In this document: positions 1 through 6,831 of the stretch, piece after piece
How the letters are laid out: each line of letters begins with the position of its first letter
How positions within the stretch are numbered: position 1 is the first letter of the stretch
Translations under genes and position numbers: made by a program
Notes under the pieces: generated by a model
Seen by the model: only the letters and a program-made list of their open reading frames with translations
What the model was told of the DNA's origin: nothing
The model's database searches: none
Assembly: GCA_021812785.1 (NCBI GenBank)
Contig: JAKAMR010000066.1
Span: forward strand, 1 to 15,764
DNA from: Nitrospirota bacterium
GTDB lineage: Bacteria > Nitrospirota > Thermodesulfovibrionia > Thermodesulfovibrionales > JdFR-88
DNA length: 15,764 nt
Direction: 5' to 3'

Positions 1-466
1 GATCTGGATAGTAGGGGGCCTCTTTCCAGAGAAATACCTGTACCGCATCAAAAACGGGGAATAAGTAGGTTGTCTTTCCCAGTTTCCCTTTCCGTAGCCC
101 CTCGAATGTACCGGCAACCGTTATCTCCCTGTTCCGCCTGTAGAGCATGGGGTCCAGTATGCCGCTTGCTTTAGGCCAGATGGCGAGGTATCTTCCGCGG
201 CCCGGCGCCTCTTCAAGATAGCCTTTATCGTCCACCGGCACATAAAGGGCCTCTATAACCGTGCCTTCATCCGTCACCGTGGTGTTTGCTATTATGCCCC
301 CAAGAATGAAAAGCTTTCCCCTGTACAAATTCTGGTTGGCGGAAAGCGCGGACAAGGACACATCCCTTGTACCTTCCTCAAGAAGGTTCTCTTTTATTAC
401 CGGCCTGGTGCAGGCCGGGATCAAAAGTAACATTAAAACGAATGATGCAAGCGCGATTCTCTTCAT
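1..466 (-). CDS. Slp-family outer-membrane lipoprotein, 3' end cut by window edge
   Basis: The reverse strand is open from ATG at 466 to the left edge without a stop, giving about 155 residues. The N-terminus (MKRIALASF...) is a lipoprotein signal peptide with lipobox L-I-P-A-Cys19. Further on, a stretch around residues 56-75 (ILGGIIANT, then EGTVIEALYVPVD) and the segment REITVAGTFEG are typical of the Slp/YeaY family of starvation-inducible outer-membrane lipoproteins. Known members are lipid-anchored envelope proteins of poorly defined function. The gene is divergent from the GWD-like gene, with 159 bases between them. A perfect TATAAT lies only 7 bases upstream of the ATG, so the transcript could be nearly leaderless. 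The C-terminus is not visible, so total length cannot be compared with the family. Confidence 0.8.
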   Translation of the reverse strand, partial: MKRIALASFVLMLLLIPACTRPVIKENLLEEGTRDVSLSALSANQNLYRGKLFILGGIIANTTVTDEGTVIEALYVPVDDKGYLEEAPGRGRYLAIWPKASGILDPMLYRRNREITVAGTFEGLRKGKLGKTTYLFPVFDAVQVFLWKEAPYYPD

Positions 467-473
467 GCTTTAA

Positions 474-501
474 ATTATACATCCCATAGAGAAGTCCGCA
501 A
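474..501 (-). promoter_or_regulatory. Possible sigma-70-type promoter of the Slp-family gene
   Basis: On the minus strand TTGCGG (501-496), a 16-base spacer and a perfect TATAAT (479-474) precede the start codon at 466. The -35 matches only its first three bases. The -10 is so close to the ATG that a start point 6-8 bases downstream would fall at or beside the start codon. No good Shine-Dalgarno sequence is seen. Confidence 0.35.
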
Positions 502-625
502 CCTTCCTTTTGATTTGCTTTGGGCGTCGGAAACCGCAGAGGTTTTTGGTTTTTCAAGTAAACTATAAATAAGACATCCATAAAATAAAAACAAAATAAA
601 AAGGTCATTTGACGGTAAGGCATCC

Positions 626-3600
626 ATGAACAGAGAAGAAAAAATACAGACCGGTTCAGGCGTGCTCATAGCGGTCCGGGTGCAGGAGCTTTCTGGCAGG
701 ACCGAGATAACTTTAAGCGGGGACACTGCGAAGAAGTGTGTCCTCCATTGGGGGATAAGTGATTCCCCCCAGGAACCATGGCGCATACCCCCGCAGGATC
801 TTTGGCCCGAGGGCAGCCGGATTTTTGGTTCCTCCGCGGTGCAGACGCCGCTTGAGGGAAAAAATGGGGGGGTAATCATCAGGTTTGAAAAAACACCCGG
901 CGCCAAGTGGCTGAACTTTGTGCTTTTCTTTCCCGATGAGGGACGCTGGGACAACAACCGTGGGCGCAATTACCGTATCGGGATATCCGCCGCGGAAGTT
1001 TCGCCTGCCCCTCCTGGTCCGCTTGCCTCATGTGACTCCATCGCGCGCGAGATAATAGAAAAAGAGACTGGAAAGCAGTCCTGGACCCTGATGCACCGGT
1101 TTGACCTGTGTTATGAATTGCTTGACCGTATCGGAAGGGACGACCTCGAATGCCTGTGGCTGATCTACGTCTGGCTTCGTTTTTCCGCCCTGCGGCAGCT
1201 CGATTGGCAGAGAAATTATAATACGAAGCCCCGTGAGCTTGGGCACTCCATGGACCGGCTGACCATGAAGCTCGCGGACAGGTTCTCCGGGGCCCGGCCT
1301 GCGGAGCGCGAGGTAATAAGGCTTGCAATGTCTACCCTGGGCAGGGGCAGCAACGCGCAGCGCGTCCGGGACGAGGTGCTGAACATCATGCACCGGCACC
1401 ACATAAAAGAGATGGCGGGCCACTTCATGGAAGAGTGGCACCAGAAACTGCACAATAACACAACGCCCGATGATGTTGTGATATGTGAAGCCTACCTGGA
1501 ATTTTTGCGCTCCGGCGGAGACCTGGACCGTTTTTACCGTAAACTCGAACAGGGCGGCATAACGCGGGAGCGCATCAGAAGCTATGAAAGGCCAATAACG
1601 ACGGACCCGGACTTCATTCCGCATCTGAAGGACCCCCTTATAAATGATTTTGAGCACTTCCTTCACATCCTTAAGGAAGTGCACTCGGGCGCCGACCTGG
1701 GGACTGCCGTACTAAACGCGAAACATCTTCTGGATGCCGTCATGTCGTCCCTGCTGGATTTCCTCCTGGAAAAACAGAGCACGCAGGATAATGAGGCCTT
1801 GCTTGAAAAGGCGCTCGAAGCCCGCAGACGGCTTTCAAAAGAGCTTTTTGCCTCAGGGCCAGCCCACAGGGTCCGGGACCTCCTCTTCCTGGATATGGCG
1901 CTGGAGGGTTTCGTCCGTCAGGTCGTGGAACGAAGCCTGGGGCATCTCACCCAATTACAGATCGTCCGCGCAACGGGGTTTGCTCTTGAGAATGTCTCCC
2001 TCTCGCATGCCAGCGAGGAATTCTCTTTATCGCTTAAGTTCTGGCGGCTTCTTGAAAATGCGGGTGATGCTGGCATGGAATGGTCTTTGCGCGCGGAGGC
2101 TGCGGTTGAGCGTATGCTTAGGGCCATAGGCTCCGCCTCAAGGCATTTCCATGATATGCTTCAGCCCAGGGCCGCATATCTTGGCAGGGAGTTCCATGCC
2201 TCGCCGTGGACGGTCGATCTGTTCACGGAAGAGGTCCTTCGCGGCCGCCCGGTATTTGCGCTGTCCGCGCTTTTAAGCGCGCTTGGTCCGGTGTTGAGGA
2301 AAAGCGCGGGGCTGGGCGACTGGCTGGTCGTAAGCGGGGGCAAAGGCGTGGGAGAGGTCATTGTTGTGAATGCCCTTAAGGAGATACAGGGCAAAGACTT
2401 TTTGCGGCCGGTGGTCGTTGCGGCAAACTCGGTGGCGGGAGATGAGGAGATACCGCGCGGGGTCGCGGCCATAGTGACGCCCGTGATCGTGGACAGCCTT
2501 TCACATCTGGCGATAAGGGCCAGGAACTCGGGAGTGCTCTTTGCCACTTGTTTCGACGGGCCGGAACTGGAAGAACTGAAATCCTTCAGGGGACGGCTGC
2601 TTATGGTTGAGGAGCACGGAATGAACGCTGTTTCTTTCAGGGAGGCTGCGGGGGAAGAGGAAGCGCCCATGCGCGCAAGGCAGGCGCATGCCACGCTGAT
2701 AAGGCACCGGTTTACGTCCTATGCCATTGCCATGCAGGGCTTCACCGCCCAAAAAGTGGGGTATAAGTCCAACAACCTGAAGATCGTTCGGGACAGGCTC
2801 CCTTCATGGATAAAGATGCCTCGCTCGGCGGCCCTCCCTTTCGGGGTTTTTGACAAGGTGCTCTCGGGTGAGGCGAACAGGCGGTCTGCCCTGGAATATG
2901 AAAGGCTTCTCCAGGAGCTTGCGGCCGGGCCTGCGGAAGGCATTGGGTCACTTCCCCGCATGAAGGAAGTTGTCCTTGGCCTTACACCGCCGGGCGAACT
3001 GGAAAGTGCGCTTAAGGAGATTATGACCGGGGCCGGACTTCCCTGGCCTTCTGATTGGGAAAACGCCTGGCAATGCATAAAGAGCGTATGGGCCTCTAAG
3101 TGGAATGAAAGAGCGTACCTGAGCCGCATTACGAACGGCATTAATCATGAGGATCTTGTGATGTCGGTCCTTATTCAGGAGGTGGTGAAAGCGGATTACA
3201 GTTTTGTGATACATACCGCAAACCCGGTCTCCGGGGACCGCGGGGAGGTATTTGCCCAAGCCGTGCTGGGACTGGGAGAAAGCCTGGCCGCAAATTATCC
3301 GGGAAGGGCGCTGGATTTCGTGTGCAGGAAAGATGGAGGGAAGCCAAAGCCCCTTTCTTTTCCAAGCAAAAGCATGGGACTTTTCGGCGGCGGCCTCATA
3401 TTCCGCTCCGATTCCAACGGGGAGGACCTTGAGGGGTACGCCGGGGCAGGCCTTTATGACAGCTTTGTTCTGCCTTCTCCGGTAAAAAGGGTGCTGGATT
3501 ACTCTGACACCCCTCTGGTATGGGATGAAGAATTCAGGGACGGACTGTTAACCGGAATAGCCAGGCTGGGCATGGCGGTGGAGGAGGCGATGGGCCCGCC

Positions 3601-3676
3601 CCAGGACATCGAAGGGGCTTTTTCGGGAGGGCAGTATTACATCGTACAGACGCGCCCCCAGGTCGGCTTTTTTTGA
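626..3676 (+). CDS. Alpha-glucan, water dikinase (GWD)-like protein
   Basis: This 1016-residue protein closely resembles plant GWD/R1, which transfers the beta-phosphate of ATP to glucosyl units of starch through a phospho-histidine. Residues 40-118 form a CBM45-like starch-binding module (LHWGI at 40, PW-RIPP at 51-56, WPEGS at 60, WDNNRG at 108). A conserved helical region follows, with EEWHQKLHNNT at 269-279 and VHSGADL further on. The phosphohistidine domain has DSLSHLAIRARN with acceptor His627. The C-terminal ATP-binding domain has WASKWNERAY, FRSDSNGEDLEGYAG starting at 926, and QTRPQV at 1008-1013. Plant GWD1 is about 1400 residues with two CBM45 modules; here there is one. The first Cys of the plant redox pair (CFATC) is Leu638; Cys642 remains. 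The start is the first ATG of the frame, with a weak GTAAGG upstream. No signal peptide is seen, so it is probably cytoplasmic, acting on glycogen or another alpha-glucan (inference). Confidence 0.9.
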   Translation: MNREEKIQTGSGVLIAVRVQELSGRTEITLSGDTAKKCVLHWGISDSPQEPWRIPPQDLWPEGSRIFGSSAVQTPLEGKNGGVIIRFEKTPGAKWLNFVLFFPDEGRWDNNRGRNYRIGISAAEVSPAPPGPLASCDSIAREIIEKETGKQSWTLMHRFDLCYELLDRIGRDDLECLWLIYVWLRFSALRQLDWQRNYNTKPRELGHSMDRLTMKLADRFSGARPAEREVIRLAMSTLGRGSNAQRVRDEVLNIMHRHHIKEMAGHFMEEWHQKLHNNTTPDDVVICEAYLEFLRSGGDLDRFYRKLEQGGITRERIRSYERPITTDPDFIPHLKDPLINDFEHFLHILKEVHSGADLGTAVLNAKHLLDAVMSSLLDFLLEKQSTQDNEALLEKALEARRRLSKELFASGPAHRVRDLLFLDMALEGFVRQVVERSLGHLTQLQIVRATGFALENVSLSHASEEFSLSLKFWRLLENAGDAGMEWSLRAEAAVERMLRAIGSASRHFHDMLQPRAAYLGREFHASPWTVDLFTEEVLRGRPVFALSALLSALGPVLRKSAGLGDWLVVSGGKGVGEVIVVNALKEIQGKDFLRPVVVAANSVAGDEEIPRGVAAIVTPVIVDSLSHLAIRARNSGVLFATCFDGPELEELKSFRGRLLMVEEHGMNAVSFREAAGEEEAPMRARQAHATLIRHRFTSYAIAMQGFTAQKVGYKSNNLKIVRDRLPSWIKMPRSAALPFGVFDKVLSGEANRRSALEYERLLQELAAGPAEGIGSLPRMKEVVLGLTPPGELESALKEIMTGAGLPWPSDWENAWQCIKSVWASKWNERAYLSRITNGINHEDLVMSVLIQEVVKADYSFVIHTANPVSGDRGEVFAQAVLGLGESLAANYPGRALDFVCRKDGGKPKPLSFPSKSMGLFGGGLIFRSDSNGEDLEGYAGAGLYDSFVLPSPVKRVLDYSDTPLVWDEEFRDGLLTGIARLGMAVEEAMGPPQDIEGAFSGGQYYIVQTRPQVGFF

Positions 3677-3693
3677 TCTTTTAATTTATTTTC

Positions 3694-3718
3694 CCGGCCA
3701 GAGATTTTATCTGGCCGG
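3694..3718. terminator. Perfect hairpin between convergent genes
   Basis: CCGGCCAGA (3694-3702) and TCTGGCCGG (3710-3718) form a perfect 9-bp stem with a 7-base loop. It lies 17 bases after the GWD-like stop. The TAA stop of the opposing phosphatase gene (3707-3709) lies in the loop. There is no T-run directly after the stem on either strand, so it is not a textbook intrinsic terminator. It could act as a bidirectional 3'-end stabiliser. Confidence 0.4.
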
Positions 3719-4291
3719 TTGCCATGAAAGGAAGACATGGTCCATCACGGTTGTGCCTCCAACGGGCATATGCCCGTAACGGATCGAAAGCTGTTTATCT
3801 GCCTCTGATTTGTTTTCTCCGTCGGCAACTTCCTTCCACATCGCGGCAAACAGTCCGGACCTGTCGGCCCCGGACTTGCAGTGTATCAGTACCGGCCTGG
3901 GCGCGCTCCGTATTATCATCATGAGCTCACTCATCTGTGCGGCTGTGGGGTCCGTGGTGGCGGAAAGAGCAACGTCATAATGTTTTATCCCGTTGGCCAG
4001 GCTGAACCTTATTTCATCCTGGTACCACTTGTCGCCGGGGTTACTGCCGCGCAGGTTGACAATGCTCCTTATCCCGTAAGTCTTCATGTAATATTCAAGC
4101 CGGTTGTAATCGGGCTGGGCGCACCTGTACGCCTCCCCCGGCGTCACAGCGTGAAAATTGCCATTGCCGAAAATGAGCAGAAAATAACCGGCCGGCATCA
4201 AAAGAATGATAATGACGGCGGTTAAGATCCTCCGGCCTGTCTTTTTTTTGGGAGCGGGTTTTTCAGTCTGCGGTTTCTCTCTATAAGCCAT
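3707..4291 (-). CDS. Membrane-anchored dual-specificity/tyrosine phosphatase
   Basis: The 194-residue protein has a Lys/Arg-rich N-terminus (to residue 21) and a transmembrane segment at about 22-42. A phosphatase domain follows, with the Cys-phosphatase loop HCKSGADRSG (Cys138, Arg144; HCX5R). Asp106 or Asp114 are candidates for the general acid. The tail (QLSIRYGHMPVGG...MD) fits bacterial DSP/PTP-like proteins. By the positive-inside rule the catalytic domain should face the periplasm. The start at 4291 has AAAGG 9 bases upstream. The gene converges on the GWD-like gene with 30 bases between stop codons. Plant starch turnover pairs GWD with DSP-type glucan phosphatases (SEX4, LSF2), but no carbohydrate-binding module is visible here and the inferred topology argues against a cytoplasmic glucan substrate. 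The substrate is unknown. Confidence 0.85.
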   Translation of the reverse strand: MAYREKPQTEKPAPKKKTGRRILTAVIIILLMPAGYFLLIFGNGNFHAVTPGEAYRCAQPDYNRLEYYMKTYGIRSIVNLRGSNPGDKWYQDEIRFSLANGIKHYDVALSATTDPTAAQMSELMMIIRSAPRPVLIHCKSGADRSGLFAAMWKEVADGENKSEADKQLSIRYGHMPVGGTTVMDHVFLSWQPAR

Positions 4292-4427
4292 CGCGGCCGC
4301 CTTTCGATCTCTTTATGAATCTTATTTTAAAACATGAGGCCGGGAAAAGGAAAAAAAGGATGACCACATACCTTTCATATTCTTCATGCTGCCCCCTTGT
4401 CTTGCCGGCGGAGAAACAAAAATATCT

Positions 4428-4919
4428 TTAGCTCATGGGCATCGCCATGGGCGCTGCGGGGGCCTTTTCAAGTTTCAGACGCAGCTGTTTTGCGCCCGAT
4501 TTCTCAAACAACAGGGTCATGGTAAATGCGGAGCCAGCGGCCATGCTCCTTGGCATGCCGTCTAACATGATATGGCTGCCTCCCATCTTGAACACAGTGG
4601 CCTTTCCGCCCGGGATCTTGACCATTGCGGCCTCCGTCATGCGATTTCCCTTCATAATATGGAGCATTGCGGAGGCACCGGGGATATCGATGCTGACGCC
4701 TTTGAGCACGTCGGCCCCCCCAGTATTGTTGATAGTCATTGTCACCATGGCCTCTCCGTATATCGCCGGTGAAAGTTGGGCCCTTGCACCCTGGATGCTG
4801 ATCTGGGGCGGGCCGCTCTGGCACGACGCAAGTATGGCAATTGTCAAAAAGGTAAATGCGGCGGCTAAAAATCCTCCAATGCCTTTTGAGCTCATTTTCT
4901 CTCTTTTGCTCTTTTTCAT
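4428..4919 (-). CDS. PCu(A)C-type copper-binding lipoprotein
   Basis: This is a periplasmic copper metallochaperone of the PCu(A)C (formerly DUF461) family; known members deliver Cu(I) to the cytochrome oxidase CuA site. A signal peptide ends in lipobox L-A-S-C, so the protein should be lipid-anchored. Counting from an alternative upstream ATG at 4940, the lipobox Cys is residue 40 and the metal motif is His94, Met101, His123, Met125; Met101-X21-His123-X-Met125 matches the family spacing exactly. His94 sits about three residues closer to Met101 than usual, with Met96 as a possible extra ligand. The C-terminus is Met-rich (APMAMPMS). I chose ATG 4919 because AGGGGAG lies 11 bases upstream; starts at 4940 and 4895 are also open, the latter giving the most typical signal-peptide length. 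No oxidase or copper gene is adjacent. Confidence 0.85.
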   Translation of the reverse strand: MKKSKREKMSSKGIGGFLAAAFTFLTIAILASCQSGPPQISIQGARAQLSPAIYGEAMVTMTINNTGGADVLKGVSIDIPGASAMLHIMKGNRMTEAAMVKIPGGKATVFKMGGSHIMLDGMPRSMAAGSAFTMTLLFEKSGAKQLRLKLEKAPAAPMAMPMS

Positions 4920-5055
4920 GTTTTTTGTTTCTCCCCTCATCTGCCCGTCATGGGCGCTCGTTTATAACGGTTAAGTGGGCTGGCGGTTAATGGGCGGGCT
5001 TAGGGAAATAGATGCAATCAGGATGGCACCGGGTTTTTTTTAAAAAGCATGAAAA

Positions 5056-5090
5056 AGACTAATAGATTGCCCGTGCGGTGTCAATGTCAA
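5056..5090 (-). promoter_or_regulatory. Possible promoter upstream of the PCu(A)C gene (doubled -35)
   Basis: On the minus strand two perfect TTGACA hexamers lie end to end (5090-5085 and 5084-5079). The second has a poor -10 (TAGTCT, 5061-5056) after 17 bases. The position, about 140-170 bases before the PCu(A)C start and just after the M42 gene, suits a promoter, but the -10 match is weak. Confidence 0.25.
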
Positions 5091-5151
5091 ATGTTCTTTA
5101 TGAAATCAATTATTAATTGGAATTAGATTTTTTATTTAAAATCACATCCTC

Positions 5152-6225
5152 CTATTCAACCAGTCCGGAAACGGTTGCGGCGTCAAGCCGCTGGACGACG
5201 GCCGTCACCAGTTGTACGGCGTGATGATAGTCTTCCCGGTGCATGATGCCCGCGTGGCTGTGTATATGCCTGGTAGGCACGCCCAGAACCAGGCTCGGCA
5301 CCCCGCTTCTGTGCAGATGTATGGCCCCGGAGTCCGTGCCTCCCTTCTCCATGACGTCCAGTTGATATGGGATACTTAGCTCCTCCGCCGTATCGATGAA
5401 CAGGTCCCTGAGCTTCAGGTTAGGTATCATTGAGCCGTCCTGTATCAGTATCACCGGGCCTTTACCAAGCTTCGCCTGAGCCTCTTCCTTTTTTATCCCC
5501 GGTACGTCGCCCGCTACCGCTATCTCCATTGTTATGCCCACATCGGGCCCCACCACCCAGGAACTGGTGCGCGCTCCCCTGAGGCCCACTTCCTCCTGGA
5601 CGGTGCCTGCGGCGTACAATGTGTTTGGATGGCGTTTGCCCACAAGCCCCTTCATCACGTCTATCATCATGGCGCAGCCGATGCGGTCGTCAAAGGCCTT
5701 GCCCATGAAGGTCTTTCCGGTGCCCATCACGGTGAACGGGCAGACGGGGATCACCGGGTCTCCGGGGCGGATGCCAAGGGACCTGACCTCTTCCGCCGAC
5801 GTGGCCCCCACATCGATGTACATGTCCTTTGGCTCCTGGAGCTTTTTCCGGTCTTCCTCGTTAAGTATGTGGGGCGGCTTTGAACCTATGAGCCCCATGA
5901 CATCTCCCGCGCGGCCTTTTATGAGCACGCGCTGGGCAAGCATCACGTGCCCCCACCACCCGCCAACAGTGCTGAACCTCAAAAACCCCTCATCGGTTAT
6001 AAGCTTGACGATGAAACCCACTTCATCCATGTGCCCGGCAAGCATGATCCTTGGTCTGTCGGAGTCCCCCTTCCTGCTGCATACTATGCTGCCAAGCCCG
6101 TCCTGCTCTATGCCGGCAATGCCGCTTAAATGCCTGCGGATTATATCGCGCACCTCCCGCTCATAGCCGGAGATCCCGGATGCCTCCGTAAGCTCTCTTA
6201 TAAGTTCAAGTGATGAATCCATCAT
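5152..6225 (-). CDS. M42 family metallo-aminopeptidase (glutamyl aminopeptidase/endoglucanase-like)
   Basis: The 357-residue protein has normal M42 length. These are cytoplasmic, di-metal aminopeptidases that usually assemble into tetrahedral dodecamers and trim peptides. Visible metal and catalytic residues are His65 and Asp67 (AGHMDE), Asp180 (KAFDDR), Glu211-Glu212 (TVQEEVG), Glu234 (TMEIAVAGDVPG) and His322 (RHIHS). Glu234 is at the position usually held by Asp, a conservative change. Some homologues are labelled cellulase or endoglucanase, but the peptidase role is better established for the family. The start at 6225 is well supported: GGAGGA (6238-6233) stands 7 bases upstream. The gene seems monocistronic, with its own likely promoter at about 6277-6282. 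Confidence 0.92.
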   Translation of the reverse strand: MMDSSLELIRELTEASGISGYEREVRDIIRRHLSGIAGIEQDGLGSIVCSRKGDSDRPRIMLAGHMDEVGFIVKLITDEGFLRFSTVGGWWGHVMLAQRVLIKGRAGDVMGLIGSKPPHILNEEDRKKLQEPKDMYIDVGATSAEEVRSLGIRPGDPVIPVCPFTVMGTGKTFMGKAFDDRIGCAMMIDVMKGLVGKRHPNTLYAAGTVQEEVGLRGARTSSWVVGPDVGITMEIAVAGDVPGIKKEEAQAKLGKGPVILIQDGSMIPNLKLRDLFIDTAEELSIPYQLDVMEKGGTDSGAIHLHRSGVPSLVLGVPTRHIHSHAGIMHREDYHHAVQLVTAVVQRLDAATVSGLVE

Positions 6226-6276
6226 GAATGTGTCCTCCGTGAAACCAGGATTTCAATGCAGAAGGCAATCGGAAAA

Positions 6277-6305
6277 ATTATAGCTGTTTTTTCGTGCGTC
6301 CGCCA
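6277..6305 (-). promoter_or_regulatory. Probable promoter of the M42 peptidase gene
   Basis: A perfect TATAAT lies at 6282-6277 on the minus strand, about 52 bases before the start codon. That leaves a leader of about 45 bases carrying the strong GGAGGA. The -35 region (TGGCGG, 6305-6300, spacer 17) is poor, so an activator may be needed. Confidence 0.4.
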
Positions 6306-6360
6306 TATTTTTTGGGGGAGCGAAGTGGATCGGATATGGGCAGGATCAGTCCCCTTTTTT

Positions 6361-6435
6361 ATTCCCTTCGGGAATCGAATGTAAGGAATTTCTGATTTGT
6401 CATAGTTAGCTCGCTTGCCGCTCGCTGCCCATTTT
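6361..6435 (-). repeat. Dispersed hairpin repeat, copy A
   Basis: Plus strand: palindrome ATTCCC-TTC-GGGAAT (6361-6375), then CGAATGTAAGG, an AT-rich spacer, CTCGCTTGCC, GCTCGCT and CCATTTT. The order matches copies B and C near 9.8 kb, but copy A lacks about 11 bases between the two CTCGCT blocks. Read on the minus strand it begins ATGGGCAGCGAGCG, like the ATGGATAGCGAGCG of the other copies. The stem differs from B and C at one base pair, and both partners change. Confidence 0.7.
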
Positions 6436-6678
6436 GTGTTTTTCGTTCAGACTGAAAATTACAACCCCACGTTTTTAAAGTATTTTTTATCCTGACCTGT
6501 TCAAAGTGTTCAATTTTAAAACGTTCAATAAACACCCCAGGCTAAGAAAAACAAAAAACTCCTTTCCGGTTTCGGCCATTAAAAAGGCCCCTCCAGCCCT
6601 TATCATAATCCGCCTGCCTATGAAATTGGCCACACAAACAGTTCATGTTGACTTTATCATGAGCTCAGGTCATGCCGT

Positions 6679-6831
6679 ATGCGGCGTGGCGACGGCAAAA
6701 AAGAAGGATTAGCTTTGAAAATATGCATTTCCAAAATTGCCAAAAATGAAGCGGAAAAAATGGGAGCGCTAGTCGATACTACAAAAAAAGCCGTGTACTA
6801 TTTGGCATATGGTACGTCTACCATTTTTTAA
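6679..6831 (+). CDS. Possible small protein (38-50 residues), unknown
   Basis: This is a short plus-strand frame from ATG at 6679 to TAA at 6829-6831. Within it, a TTG at 6715 is preceded by AAGAAGGA with about 7 bases spacing, a better ribosome site than the ATG has. The TTG start would give 38 residues, beginning KICISKIAKNEAEKMG and ending in an aromatic-rich tail (AVYYLAYGTSTIF). It overlaps the 3' end of the opposing PLD gene by 14 bases, and its stop sits in the T-run of a weak terminator hairpin. I recognise no family. It could be chance, or the end of a small RNA. Confidence 0.25.
   Translation: MRRGDGKKEGLALKICISKIAKNEAEKMGALVDTTKKAVYYLAYGTSTIF
6809..6829 (+). terminator. Weak intrinsic terminator on the plus strand
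   Basis: ATGGTA (6809-6814), loop CGTC, TACCAT (6819-6824) and a run of six T (6824-6829) give a 6-bp stem with a U-tract. The orientation serves a plus-strand transcript, not the PLD operon. The stem has only two G-C pairs. Confidence 0.35.

Larger units (their letters stand above)
6226..6817. other. Long intergenic region without a convincing gene
   Basis: About 590 bases between the M42 start and the end of the PLD gene. It holds the probable M42 promoter, one copy of a hairpin repeat (6361-6435), three GTTCAA hexamers (6499, 6508, 6523) and short plus-strand frames. The frame 6506-6712 resembles no family I know. A segment at 6306-6360 (G-run, about 35 bases, then CCCC and a T-run) pairs for only about 5 bp and is not a convincing terminator. 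Confidence 0.6.

Noticed and set aside
475..969. 164-codon minus-strand frame overlapping the 5' part of the GWD-like gene
   Set aside because: The plus frame carries the CBM45-like motifs; the minus frame shows no domain and covers the intergenic promoter region.
1436..1456. TGGCAC followed by CTGC, resembling a sigma-54 promoter
   Set aside because: It encodes the conserved WHQKLH segment of the GWD-like protein and the -12 element is imperfect.
4435..4974. Long plus-strand frame opposite the PCu(A)C gene
   Set aside because: The minus strand encodes a recognisable family with signal peptide and metal motif; the plus frame is its shadow.
5024..5042. TGGCACC followed by GGG and a T-run, like a sigma-54 -24 element
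   Set aside because: The essential GC of the -12 element is absent and no plus-strand gene follows.
5534..6166. 210-codon plus-strand frame opposite the M42 peptidase
   Set aside because: Antisense shadow of a well-conserved enzyme, with no family resemblance of its own.
6499..6528. Three GTTCAA hexamers at 9- and 15-base intervals
   Set aside because: Could be an operator cluster, but the spacing is irregular, the DNA is AT-rich and no regulator is linked.
6506..6712. 68-codon plus-strand frame in the intergenic gap
   Set aside because: Basic, low-information sequence with no family resemblance and no good ribosome site.
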